64,000 bases of DNA, taken from positions 310,001 through 374,000 of the forward strand of contig JAUZSN010000002.1 in the NCBI GenBank assembly GCA_030949405.1, in the 5' to 3' direction. A program made the translations under genes and the position numbers. Position 1 is the stretch's first letter. Every line of letters begins with the position of its first letter. Below are positions 43,988 through 52,902 of this stretch, piece by piece. A model generated the notes under the pieces. The model ran no database searches, had not been told where the DNA came from, and worked only from the letters and a program-made list of their open reading frames with translations. Source of the stretch: Methylococcales bacterium (GTDB lineage: Bacteria; Pseudomonadota; Gammaproteobacteria; Methylococcales; Methylomonadaceae).

Positions 43988-45700
43988 TTAAGACTCCGTA
44001 GTGACACGCATCACTTCTTCTAATGTGGTTCGACCTTTTAATGCTTTCATAAAACCATCATCCGCCATTGTCAACATTCCTTGTTTAACCGCTAATTTAT
44101 GAATTTCACCCGCTTCTTTTCGCGCCATAATTAAACGACGAATATCATCATTCATCGGTAAAAACTCTAAAATAGCTAATCGCCCTTGATAGCCAATGCC
44201 GCCACATTGTTCGCAGCCTGTTGCTTTATGTAAGGTCATTATCGGGTCATCACTAAATCGTTTTAATCGCATGGATTCAATGGTTTCAGCATTGGGTTGA
44301 TAGGCTTGTTTGCAGTGTTCGCATAATTTTCTAACCAAACGCTGGGCTAAAATGCCATTCACGGTTGAGGTTAATAAATATTCTTCTAAGCCCATGTCTA
44401 ATAATCGCGTCACCCCACCTGCGGCATTATTGGTATGTAAGGTTGATAACACTAAATGCCCAGTTAAAGCCGATTGAACCGCAATTTTAGCGGTTTCTAA
44501 ATCTCGCATTTCCCCAATCATAATCACATCGGGATCTTGACGAACAATAGAACGTAAGGCTTTAGCAAAGGTTAACTCAATTTGCGGTTTCACCTGAATT
44601 TGATTAATCCCTTCTAATTGATATTCCACAGGATCTTCAACGGTAATAATTTTTCGAGAGGTCGTATTGAGTTGGCTTAATGCGGCATAGAGCGAGGTTG
44701 ATTTACCGCTCCCTGTGGGCCCTGTAATTAAAATAATGCCATGCGGTTGGTTTAAAATCTCGGTGAAATTTTCTAACGGTTTTCCCGTAAATCCAAGCGA
44801 TTTAAAATCCAAGACTGTATTTTCTTGATCTAATAAGCGAATAACAATACTTTCGCCATACATCGTAGGCACGGTAGAGACCCTTAAATCTAATTCCTTA
44901 CCCAGCATTTGTAATTTAATACGCCCATCTTGCGGTAAACGACGTTCAGCAATATTTAATTTTGCCATAATCTTAATTCGTGAAATCACCGCAGCCGTCG
45001 AAGAAACAGGCGGGGCATCAATATTTTGTAAAACCCCATCCATGCGTAAACGGACAATTAATCGTTGTTCAAACGGTTCAATATGAATATCAGACGCACC
45101 CGTTTCAATGGCTTTTTGCAAGATTAAATTAACCATTTTAATCACAGGGGCTTCACTGGCTAAATCTTTCAAATGCTCTAAATCATTTTCGTCAACTTCA
45201 CCGTCGCCTAAATCACTCACGGCTAAATCCATTTGAGATTTACCTTCTCCATATTGTTTTTCTAAGGCGGCGTTAATTTCAGACGGCAAGCCAATTTGAG
45301 TGATAATTTTTTTATGGGTTGCCAAGGTTAAAGCCTCGGTAATAAAACTTTCTTCAGGATCACTGACTGCGATCACAATTTCTTCGGGGGTTTCTCTTAA
45401 ACCGATTAAATGATACTGCTTTAAAAAACGAAGGGAAATGGAGTCAGGTAAAGGGGATTCATTGGGATAAGCGTCTTTATCCGCCCTCGGTAATTGACAG
45501 CTAATCGTCAACGCATTAGCCACATCCTGTTCAGAACACAAGCCCAATTTAACTAATAAATGCGGCAGGGTATCGTTATCGGTGGTTTGCTGAACACGTT
45601 TAGCTTTATGTAAATCGGATTCGCTCAGTTTTCCCTGATGTAATAACTGTTCAGTAAAAACCTGATAAGGGTGGGGCGGTTGTTTTTCTAAATTAATCAT
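43988..45700 (-). CDS. gspE: Type II secretion ATPase GspE
   Basis: A 570-aa secretion ATPase. It has an N-terminal T2SE domain (about 25-150), Walker A LITGPTGSGKSTSLYAAL (about 325-342), the Asp box and VRQDPDVIMIGEMRDLETA, the His box LVLSTLHTNNAAGG, and the zinc module CEHCKQAY...CEQCGGIGYQGR. The ATG at 45700 is chosen; a TTG two codons earlier is possible. Only gspE and gspF lie here, and the other T2SS genes must be elsewhere, as often in methanotrophs. PilB is the main alternative. Confidence 0.88.
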   Translation of the reverse strand: MINLEKQPPHPYQVFTEQLLHQGKLSESDLHKAKRVQQTTDNDTLPHLLVKLGLCSEQDVANALTISCQLPRADKDAYPNESPLPDSISLRFLKQYHLIGLRETPEEIVIAVSDPEESFITEALTLATHKKIITQIGLPSEINAALEKQYGEGKSQMDLAVSDLGDGEVDENDLEHLKDLASEAPVIKMVNLILQKAIETGASDIHIEPFEQRLIVRLRMDGVLQNIDAPPVSSTAAVISRIKIMAKLNIAERRLPQDGRIKLQMLGKELDLRVSTVPTMYGESIVIRLLDQENTVLDFKSLGFTGKPLENFTEILNQPHGIILITGPTGSGKSTSLYAALSQLNTTSRKIITVEDPVEYQLEGINQIQVKPQIELTFAKALRSIVRQDPDVIMIGEMRDLETAKIAVQSALTGHLVLSTLHTNNAAGGVTRLLDMGLEEYLLTSTVNGILAQRLVRKLCEHCKQAYQPNAETIESMRLKRFSDDPIMTLHKATGCEQCGGIGYQGRLAILEFLPMNDDIRRLIMARKEAGEIHKLAVKQGMLTMADDGFMKALKGRTTLEEVMRVTTES

Positions 45701-45855
45701 TAACAAATAAGGACAGCAAATAGGGGGATTTTACACCTTATTTTTAGTGATTACGTTTCTATTTATTGAAAAACAACGCGGGGGACAAGTGGCTGACGAT
45801 AGCCGCCTAAACGACGGCTTTCTATCTTACTGTTTTCTTTGCCTAACTTCGATGA

Positions 45856-46842
45856 TTAGCGCGGAATATTAATCATATCCCCGACATGAATATTATTGGC
45901 ATTGATAATCTGCCGATTATTACTCAATAAGGTTCTCAATGAAACCCCAAAGCGAGAAGCAATGGACGATAAGCTATCCCCTCGTTGAACAAAATAGGTT
46001 CTTGATGACGAACGCGCGGGTTTAGGCGGCTCTGTATAGGTCGGTGAACTACTCGGGGTATAGCGCGGCGGTTTATTTAAAACAGGCGGTCTATTTCGAG
46101 GTGTTTTAGCATAGCTATAACGTGACACGGGTGCAGGTTTATATTGCTTCGGTGCGCTGTATTGTGGCGGAGCATTATATTTAGGCGGCGTATTATAACG
46201 TGATGGCGCATTATATCTAGGTGGGCCACTCCTTTTTCGAGGTGTTGGCGTATACCGTGGAAGTGGATTTGATGTTGTTGAGGGTCGATAACTCGGTGCA
46301 GGCGGTTTTGTATACCCATACGAGGTTGAATGATTCGTCACCGATGACATCGTGGTTGCTGAAAAAACAGCCAGCCATTCTAAGGTGCTATTCGCAACAT
46401 TTTTAGTATAATTTGAACGATAATCAGGTTTTCCTGCATTATAAATCCCCGCAGCCGCTTCAAATTGGCCTTGCTCTATTAATGGAATCATTCCATGAAT
46501 AACAAAATGAGCCGCTTTTGCACGTAAAGAATAATACGGGATAAACATCAAGTTAGGATTTGTCATAAAATTAATCCCTGTTAACTCGGTAATTTTCCGA
46601 TAATTACTCTCTAGGGTCACTTGTGCCAGTCCTTTTCCAGACCAAGCCGTACGGGCAGCACTGTCGTGTAAATTTTCAATTTTAGGATTCCAACTGGATT
46701 CATGACTAATAGAGGCGCAGGCATAGGCATAAACGGTAGGATTTGTTACACCCGTTTCCTTAAACGCTCTTGCTAAAAGTGCGACATAGCGGGTCGCCTT
46801 GGGTTTCCAGATGCGTGGAATAGCATTTAAATTTATTTTCAT
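45856..46842 (-). CDS. Lysozyme-like hydrolase with Pro/Tyr-rich linker and C-terminal LysM
   Basis: A 328-aa protein in three parts. Residues 1-155 look like a chitinase/lysozyme-type fold with the catalytic-site-like HESSWNPKIENLHDSA, GKGLAQVT and YNAGKPDYRSNYTKNV. Residues 175-275 are a low-complexity linker of PPRYN/PPKYNAP units. Residues 280-328 are one LysM peptidoglycan-binding motif (YFVQRGDSLSSIASRFG, ending in GDMINIPR). No signal peptide is visible at the N-terminus (MKINLNAIPRIWKPKATRY), so export, if any, is by another route such as phage-type release. Function in wall turnover or prophage lysis is inferred. Confidence 0.72.
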   Translation of the reverse strand: MKINLNAIPRIWKPKATRYVALLARAFKETGVTNPTVYAYACASISHESSWNPKIENLHDSAARTAWSGKGLAQVTLESNYRKITELTGINFMTNPNLMFIPYYSLRAKAAHFVIHGMIPLIEQGQFEAAAGIYNAGKPDYRSNYTKNVANSTLEWLAVFSATTMSSVTNHSTSYGYTKPPAPSYRPSTTSNPLPRYTPTPRKRSGPPRYNAPSRYNTPPKYNAPPQYSAPKQYKPAPVSRYSYAKTPRNRPPVLNKPPRYTPSSSPTYTEPPKPARSSSRTYFVQRGDSLSSIASRFGVSLRTLLSNNRQIINANNIHVGDMINIPR

Positions 46843-46879
46843 TTGAGTGATCTCGGTTTCTTGTCTAAGGACATTAAAT

Positions 46880-47605
46880 TTAACTGTTATTAGTTAAGAC
46901 AAACTCTTTTTTAATTAAGTTTAAAAAAAAGGCGGTGGCAATACCTGCTGAGGCAAAAATCATACACATTATCATAATCTGATAACGGGCGGCGATAAAG
47001 GGGGAAATTCCTGATAAAATTTGTCCTGTCATCATTCCAGGAAGTGAGACTAACCCTACTGCAAATAATGAATTAATAACGGGAATCATTGCCGCATTAA
47101 AAGCGGTATTACGTGCAGCCAAATAACTCTGTTCGCGATTAATTTCAGAAATAAAACGTTCAGCCGCCAAACTGATACTATTCATTGCATTCGCAAAAAC
47201 CATCCCGCCAAGGGGAATTAAATAACGCGGCTCGTACCAAGGTTCAAGTTGAAGCACCCCTTGAGTGATAATCGCCAGTAACAGTCCACCCCCAATAAAA
47301 ATGGAGATAATCGTCGAGATTAAAAACTGGCGACGTAATTTATGACCCACGACCTCTAACGCGATCCAACTTGAGCATACGATCATTACCATCAAAACCG
47401 CCAGTAAGCTATAAGCAGACTCTGAGGTAAAAAGGTAGTTTAAAAAATAGCCAATTAAAAGTAACTGTCCTAACATGCGTAACAGCGCGTAACTGGCTTT
47501 TTTAGTCGCTAAATTCCAGCGAATAAAAAGAATTAATACCATCAACACGGGAATAAAAGCGATCGCAAGATGATTTAACGGAATTGCTTGAACGCTATTA
47601 TTCAT
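46880..47605 (-). CDS. UPF0014 (FetB-like) ABC transporter permease
   Basis: A 241-aa membrane protein with about seven hydrophobic helices and the family motifs RWNLATKKASYALLRMLGQL, GGMVFANAMNSISLAAER and MTGQILSGISPFIAARYQIM. E. coli FetAB exports iron. Here the ATPase FetA is not adjacent: the neighbours are dacB and the LysM gene. It starts eight bases inside the 3' end of dacB. Confidence 0.87.
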   Translation of the reverse strand: MNNSVQAIPLNHLAIAFIPVLMVLILFIRWNLATKKASYALLRMLGQLLLIGYFLNYLFTSESAYSLLAVLMVMIVCSSWIALEVVGHKLRRQFLISTIISIFIGGGLLLAIITQGVLQLEPWYEPRYLIPLGGMVFANAMNSISLAAERFISEINREQSYLAARNTAFNAAMIPVINSLFAVGLVSLPGMMTGQILSGISPFIAARYQIMIMCMIFASAGIATAFFLNLIKKEFVLTNNS

Positions 47606-48770
47606 TATCTAATAACGCCTTTGCTACCTGTTTTCTAAAATTTCCATTCACCGATTGGTTAATTAATAAAGCAAATGCGTGCCATTCATTCTTATTATAA
47701 AGATAACCTGCATAACTACTCACACCTGTTAACGTCCCTGTTTTCGCTAAAATTCGTGCATTTTGTGATTTCAAGAGGGTTTTATAGGGTGCAAACTGTT
47801 GTAGTACCTCAACTAATTCTTTCGCAGTTAAATAATTACGTCGTGATAACCCAGCGCCCTCATAAAATGTTTTTTGCCAACTAAACAGTTGTTTTATTTT
47901 TTCAGAATAAGCCTGTTGTGATTTTTTAATGGTTGCGGGTGCGCCATACTTTTCAGCGCCGAGCATTAAAAATAATTGATTCGCAATAAAATTATTGGAA
48001 TATTTTAACATCGCGGCAATCGTTTCAGACAAGGTTTTACTATTAATATGCTGATAAAAAACAACCTCCGTTGGATCAACTGCACCTTCGATAATTTCAC
48101 CTTGAACCTCAATGCCCTTTTGACGTAATTTTGCTCTAAAAACTTCGGCGAAATAACGGGAGGCATAGGCTGGTTTTTTCAAATTAACTCGATGTTTTCC
48201 ATAAGGGAGTTGTTTGGCAAATGTTCTCATTAATGGTGTTAAAGGCGTTTGCGATTCCCCGCTCGAAATTCCTTTTTTATTACGATGAACACTTAAGGTA
48301 TTAAAATTAATAGCCAGCGCACTCAAGGGCGCATCATAAGGATTATTTGTTTTTGAACGGCCACTAATAGCAATGTTATCCACAAAATAACCATTATCCA
48401 TTTTAAGGCCATTAATACGGGTCAATCCTTTTTGTTTGAGTTGAAAAATAATCGTATCTAACTCCTCAGAAGTTAAATAAGGATCGCCATAGCCTTTTAT
48501 GGTTAATTGCTGTTGGGCATTCACATAAAAATCCGTGGTGAAACGATGCTCAGGTTTCCACGTTTTTAAGGCTAATAACGCGGTGAGTACTTTGAGTGTA
48601 GAGGCAGGGATTCTTGCTGTATTTTCATTCAAATGATGTGTCGGATCGCCTGCGACATAAAGACTGGCTTTGGGCATTTTATATAACCGTTGTAACGCCA
48701 TTTGCGCCGCTGCAAACGTGGGCATTAAGGTTAATAAAAAAAACAGTGTCATACAACCTATATTTTTCAT
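47598..48770 (-). CDS. dacB: D-alanyl-D-alanine carboxypeptidase/endopeptidase (PBP4, DacB family)
   Basis: A 390-aa periplasmic peptidase of family S13. A signal peptide ends near FAAAQ (residue 22). The active-site motifs are SxxK as ASTLKVLTAL (about 56-65), SxN as KYSNNFIANQ (about 257) and KTG as AKTGTLTGVSSYAGYL (about 346-361). It lacks part of the large insert of E. coli DacB (477 aa). It is co-transcribed with the fetB-like gene through an 8-base overlap. It trims or opens peptidoglycan cross-links. Confidence 0.9.
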   Translation of the reverse strand: MKNIGCMTLFFLLTLMPTFAAAQMALQRLYKMPKASLYVAGDPTHHLNENTARIPASTLKVLTALLALKTWKPEHRFTTDFYVNAQQQLTIKGYGDPYLTSEELDTIIFQLKQKGLTRINGLKMDNGYFVDNIAISGRSKTNNPYDAPLSALAINFNTLSVHRNKKGISSGESQTPLTPLMRTFAKQLPYGKHRVNLKKPAYASRYFAEVFRAKLRQKGIEVQGEIIEGAVDPTEVVFYQHINSKTLSETIAAMLKYSNNFIANQLFLMLGAEKYGAPATIKKSQQAYSEKIKQLFSWQKTFYEGAGLSRRNYLTAKELVEVLQQFAPYKTLLKSQNARILAKTGTLTGVSSYAGYLYNKNEWHAFALLINQSVNGNFRKQVAKALLDNE

Positions 48771-48851
48771 TATTCAATCAATCAGTGATAAAGTGGGGAT
48801 AGGTAAAGTATAGAGTATGCTTTTAAAATTTTTCGGCTTTCTAAACCTATT

Positions 48852-49583
48852 ATGTTAAAAATTCATCAAATACCTGTTTTAAACGATAATTATATTTATT
48901 TGCTTCATGAAACGAGCAGCGATCAAACGGCGGTCATTGATCCTGCCATCGCAGAGCCTGTATTAGACACCTTAAACACCTTAGGCTTATCGCTTAATTA
49001 CATTTTAAATACACATCATCATCACGATCATATCGGTGGAAATGTTGCCTTAAAAAAAGCAACGGGTTGCCAAATTGTAGGGGCAGAGGCGGATAAATCG
49101 CGTATTCCACAATTAGATATTGCTTTAAAAGAAGGGGATTGTTTTCAATTAGGGGCTGAAAAGGCTAGGGTTATCGCAACGGATGGCCATACATTAGGGC
49201 ATCTTGTTTTTTATTTTGAGCAAGCGAATGCTTTATTTTGTGGGGATACGTTATTTGCAATGGGCTGTGGGCGATTATTTGAAGGGACAGCGGAACAAAT
49301 GTGGGCCTCCTTGAATAAAATAGCGGCCCTACCTCAACAGACGCAGATTTATTGCGCCCATGAATATACAGAAACTAATGCGGTGTTTGCGTTAAGTATT
49401 GAGCCTAAAAATGCAGATTTAAAATTTAGAATGGAACAAATAAAGCTACAGCGTCAACAAGGATTAGCAACGGTTCCTTTTTCACTGGCCGAAGAACTGG
49501 CGACTAACCCTTTTTTACGCGCAGAAAACTGTGAAGCCTTTGCAGAAATTAGACAACAAAAAGATAGTTTTGTTTATGTTTGA
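48852..49583 (+). CDS. gloB: Hydroxyacylglutathione hydrolase (glyoxalase II)
   Basis: A 243-aa metallo-beta-lactamase enzyme that hydrolyses S-lactoylglutathione. Metal motif THHHHDHIGG (about 57-66), GHTLGHLVFYF, FCGDTLFAMGCGRLFEGT and YCAHEYTETNAVFAL are complete. The C-terminal helical domain (about 175-243) with NPFLRA is what separates it from the persulfide dioxygenase at 11127. Divergent from dacB. Confidence 0.93.
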   Translation: MLKIHQIPVLNDNYIYLLHETSSDQTAVIDPAIAEPVLDTLNTLGLSLNYILNTHHHHDHIGGNVALKKATGCQIVGAEADKSRIPQLDIALKEGDCFQLGAEKARVIATDGHTLGHLVFYFEQANALFCGDTLFAMGCGRLFEGTAEQMWASLNKIAALPQQTQIYCAHEYTETNAVFALSIEPKNADLKFRMEQIKLQRQQGLATVPFSLAEELATNPFLRAENCEAFAEIRQQKDSFVYV

Positions 49584-49696
49584 AATAGGTCAATAATGTA
49601 AATTTATTTTCTTTTGTACTTGCTGAAAACAACCCGTAAAATTTGAGAAAAAGTAGATGACATTATTCATGGCTTTAGTTTTTATTAAAAGATTCG

Positions 49697-49711
49697 GCTA
49701 CCAACTTAAGA
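49697..49711. repeat. Half-copy of the palindrome at 58468-58537
   Basis: Fifteen bases GCTACCAACTTAAGA are identical to the left arm of the longer palindrome after rpoH. The rest of the 49584-49806 gap is AT-rich with one small hairpin (CCAGTAA/TTACTGG) and no ORF. Confidence 0.45.
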
Positions 49712-49806
49712 TGGGATACCAGTAAAATAAATTACTGGCTCTATCATTGATCTTCCTCACTTTTCAAAAAATAAGGAATTAAAATTGTCCCGTCTCACGT
49801 TAGTAT

Positions 49807-50832
49807 TTATAAGCTATTTAAATAAGAAGAAATTTTATTTGCAGCGTCTGCTGTAATAACCGTACTTAGAAAGCCCATTCCACCTTTATTCCTTGAAATA
49901 GCACTCATAGTTGCACTTGGGGTTCTAGCCGCTAACACTCCATTTTGGTTAAAGGCTGGGTTAGCCCCGTGACAAGCAGCAGAGGCACAACTTGCATAAG
50001 CCGTTTGACCTTCTACCACAATAGAATTTCCAGTTGTAGATATTGGTTGAGGCACCGATGTCGGTATTAGCGTAGGGATGTTACTACAGTTATCATCAGA
50101 ACCACCGTCATTCTCAAAACTATCATCATTTTCGAAATCATCGTCACTCTCGAAACCGCCATTATGATCAGAACCATTATCATTAGAACAATTAACATTT
50201 ATTGGTGCCGTGACAATAGGTGTTGTTGGAACGGGAGTATTATTTTCTTCCCCATCATGACGACCATTCTGATTATCATCATCATCATGAAACCCATCTT
50301 TATTTGCATCATCATCATGAAACCCATCTTTATTTGCATCATCATCATGAAATCCATCTTTATTCGCATCATCATCAGCAAAGCCATCACCGTTAAAATC
50401 ACCACTTTTCTCGGGAGGCAAACCAATTGTAAAATTAAGGGAACTTAACCCACCAAGACCGCCCACCCAATTATTGAAATTCAATGGATTAGTGCCTGGG
50501 TTAGTAATAACTTGAAATAAAGGATAACGACCCGGTGTAGAGCCTTCAGCTAGAAAATCAAATAAGAGAAGTTGACCTGAATGTTCAGTTGCTTGAGTAA
50601 AAGGAATCATTTCAGGGACAAATTTTCCCCCATCATTGAGGAATAAATAATTTCCATTAATTTGAGTCGCTATATAAAGGTCACCGCTCACAGAGGCTGG
50701 AAAATTTGCCTTAGCAGATATTCTTAACGTTGGGTCATTAACTACTGATCTTTCTGTTTGCAAATCAGCCACCGCGATATTTGTTATCGCACTACAGCCA
50801 ATGACTATCGCCATTATTTTTAATTGTTTCAT
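49807..50832 (-). CDS. Exported calcium-repeat protein with C-terminal CX4CH cytochrome-like domain
   Basis: A 341-aa protein with a signal peptide ending near NIAVA (residue 22). A beta-rich domain (about 25-140) is followed by four EF-hand/thrombospondin-3-like loops of the form DANKDGFHDD (about 143-190) and an Asp/Asn-rich spacer. A C-terminal domain of about 75 residues follows. It resembles a class I cytochrome c (HGANPAFNQNGVL, NKGGMGFLSTVIT) with the potential Met ligand in GGMGF. The heme motif however reads CASAACH, that is CX4CH, not CXXCH. A TPT/VPT-rich linker joins the parts. Periplasmic or surface. The next bases upstream (50833-51127) hold no gene. Confidence 0.75.
   Translation of the reverse strand: MKQLKIMAIVIGCSAITNIAVADLQTERSVVNDPTLRISAKANFPASVSGDLYIATQINGNYLFLNDGGKFVPEMIPFTQATEHSGQLLLFDFLAEGSTPGRYPLFQVITNPGTNPLNFNNWVGGLGGLSSLNFTIGLPPEKSGDFNGDGFADDDANKDGFHDDDANKDGFHDDDANKDGFHDDDDNQNGRHDGEENNTPVPTTPIVTAPINVNCSNDNGSDHNGGFESDDDFENDDSFENDGGSDDNCSNIPTLIPTSVPQPISTTGNSIVVEGQTAYASCASAACHGANPAFNQNGVLAARTPSATMSAISRNKGGMGFLSTVITADAANKISSYLNSL
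50281..50370. repeat. Three 30-bp tandem units encoding calcium loops
   Basis: Three direct 30-bp units (50281, 50311 and 50341) encode the DDDANKDGFH repeat. The first two are identical; the third has two substitutions. Confidence 0.9.
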
Positions 50833-51127
50833 TTAGATTGCTCCTACTTTTACTTATAATTAAGTTGAATCACTTAACAATGATAAATTTTTGATTTCTC
50901 AACCATCCCATAAGTTATTTTCTTAAGTGTCTAGTTTGACTAAAGCATTTAGGATGCCAAAAAACATAAACTAACTTGAATTTTTGTTGTAATGGATATT
51001 TATAACGGTATGGTGGATTATTTCTTTATAAGTACGTTAAGAACATTTGCAGATAAACCTGCAAAAAAAGTATGAAGCTATCAAAATAAACTACAATTTT
51101 TGCAGATAAAAATATATTGGTGATATT

Positions 51128-52244
51128 AGACTTGTTCTTTAAGAAGAAGTTAATATATCATGTTAAAATTCCATAGGATAGCCGCTAAAAAATAAAATAA
51201 ATCTTTTACACCTTCTTTTTTATTTCTAAACTTGTCAACTAGGCATCTATATCTTTTCATTCCACCGATTACATGCTCAACAATGACTCTTTCACGACTC
51301 ATCTCTTTGTTTTCTTTTTTTTGATTTTCTGTTAATGTTGGGTTTGGATTATGCTTAGATTTATTTGGTTTTTTATGAGGAATATTTACCGAATTAGTTT
51401 TATATTCATTATTAAACCCCAAATAACCTAAATCAATAAATATATTAAAATTACTAAACCAATTTAATTCTGGATTAAATTCTTTTTAAACATTCCATAA
51501 TCATGATTTTTACCGGAAAATTAACCCCAATATATAAAATTAAATGACCTAAAGAAGCTATAGTGGTATTTTTAATTGTATGCTGTTTTTTTTACCACTG
51601 TAAAATTCATTTTGTTCTTCATAGTCACTAGGGCGTTGTACAGCACGCTATGTAGCATCTATTATCAATGTTTGAACTCCGCCAAAAGCCTGCTGCATTT
51701 CTTCAGGGGTTGAAAAACTTGTTGCAGGTAAAACATTAAATATATCTAACGTCTTTATTAAAATTGGAAATAATTTGTATACATGAGTATGGGCGCATGA
51801 TTTATTCATATTAAAAGAAAACCCTAAGTGATCGAAAGTAGAATAGCACTTCATATAATTTAATATAAATAATAATTTGTCTGCGGGTGTTTTTAATGTG
51901 CTATCTAAACCACTACCGTATTTTCTTTCTTTATTTTCATGTTTTTCTTTTTGATCTTCAATAAGGGTCTTTTCAAATAGAGATAATAGTAAAATAAAAT
52001 GTTCTGTTTTTAATCCTGTTAAAGCTCTTAACTGTCTATCATCATAAATTCTTGGTAAAATTTCTTTTATTTTCATGTTATACTTTGATTTTTATTTTTT
52101 ATAGAAATTTATTATAAAGCTTATTTATTATTTTTAATAATTTAATTTAAAGTTTATTTATTAGGCTGTATCAACTGATTGTGAATGTTATCAAGTATAT
52201 ATAAGCAATTGATTTTAATATATTTTATTTAGAAGAACAAGTCT
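51128..52244 (-). mobile_element. IS5-family element, copy B (1117 bp, defective)
   Basis: Same inverted repeats as copy A and ATT flanks on both sides (51125-51127 and 52245-52247). The transposase is dead. OrfA has a TAG in place of the Glu after LIIDAT (near 51648). Two single-base losses relative to copy A lie downstream: CCTGG to CCGG near 51513 and T6 to T5 near 51486. The A8 slip site is kept. Confidence 0.9.
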
Positions 52245-52274
52245 ATTAATTTCTTTTCAAGTTCAAAATAAATT

Positions 52275-52562
52275 GCGAGTTATGCTGGATTAACACCAAA
52301 GATCATGCAGTCAGGTACGAGCATTAATAAATCATCACTTTCTAAGATTGGCCATAAACGATTGCGTAAATCGCTTTATATGTCAGCTCTTGTAGCCATT
52401 CGACACAACCCGATATTAAAGGCTGTTTATGAGCGTTGAGTGGCTAATGGTAAGCCCAAAAAAGTAGCGATAGTCGCTGTCATGAGAAAGCTGTTGATCT
52501 TATCTTATGGCGTATTGAAGTCAGAAAAACCATTTGATATAAACTATCAAATTAAGAGCTAA
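52275..52562 (+). pseudogene. IS110-family transposase C-terminal relic
   Basis: The frame ASYAGLTPKIMQSGTS, SLSKIGHKRLRKSLYMSALV, YER-stop-VANGKPKKVAIVAV and LSYGVLKSEKPFD is the C-terminal (Transposase_20) domain of IS110 transposases. An in-frame TGA at 52437-52439 replaces a Leu codon. The N-terminal half is missing, cut near IS5 copy B. Bases 52563-52734 hold two near-identical CCCCAGTTATTTTT repeats and nothing else. Confidence 0.8.
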
Positions 52563-52902
52563 GCTTTTAAAGAACGAGGCCAGGAAAAGAGGGGCTGTTT
52601 TTAATAAATAAAAGCAAATTAGCGTTGACTTTTAAGACAGTATCTGACCCCAGTTATTTTTACCCCAGTTATTTTTCTTTAGGTTTAATAAATCCATATT
52701 TTGCATGATTTTGACGCATTAAATATGCACTTAAAGGATCTCCATCTCCAAAGTGTCAACATTCAAAGCAACGATTGATCCTATTGTTGAAGAACAACCC
52801 GATCCTATTATTATAAATACAGGAATTGGAGGCGTTACTTTTGGACAAACGACTATTGAAGTTAATGGTCAAAATACGATTAATACTACGTTAGAACCTA
52901 TT

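Noticed and set aside
50281-50370. Regular 30-bp repeats as a CRISPR array
   Set aside because: Units are contiguous without spacers and lie in a coding frame for calcium-binding loops; no cas genes and no other array in the window.
50164-50448. Plus-strand 94-codon Ile/Met-rich frame over the calcium repeats
   Set aside because: Antisense shadow of the GAT/GAC-rich repeat; no start signal; composition is an artefact.
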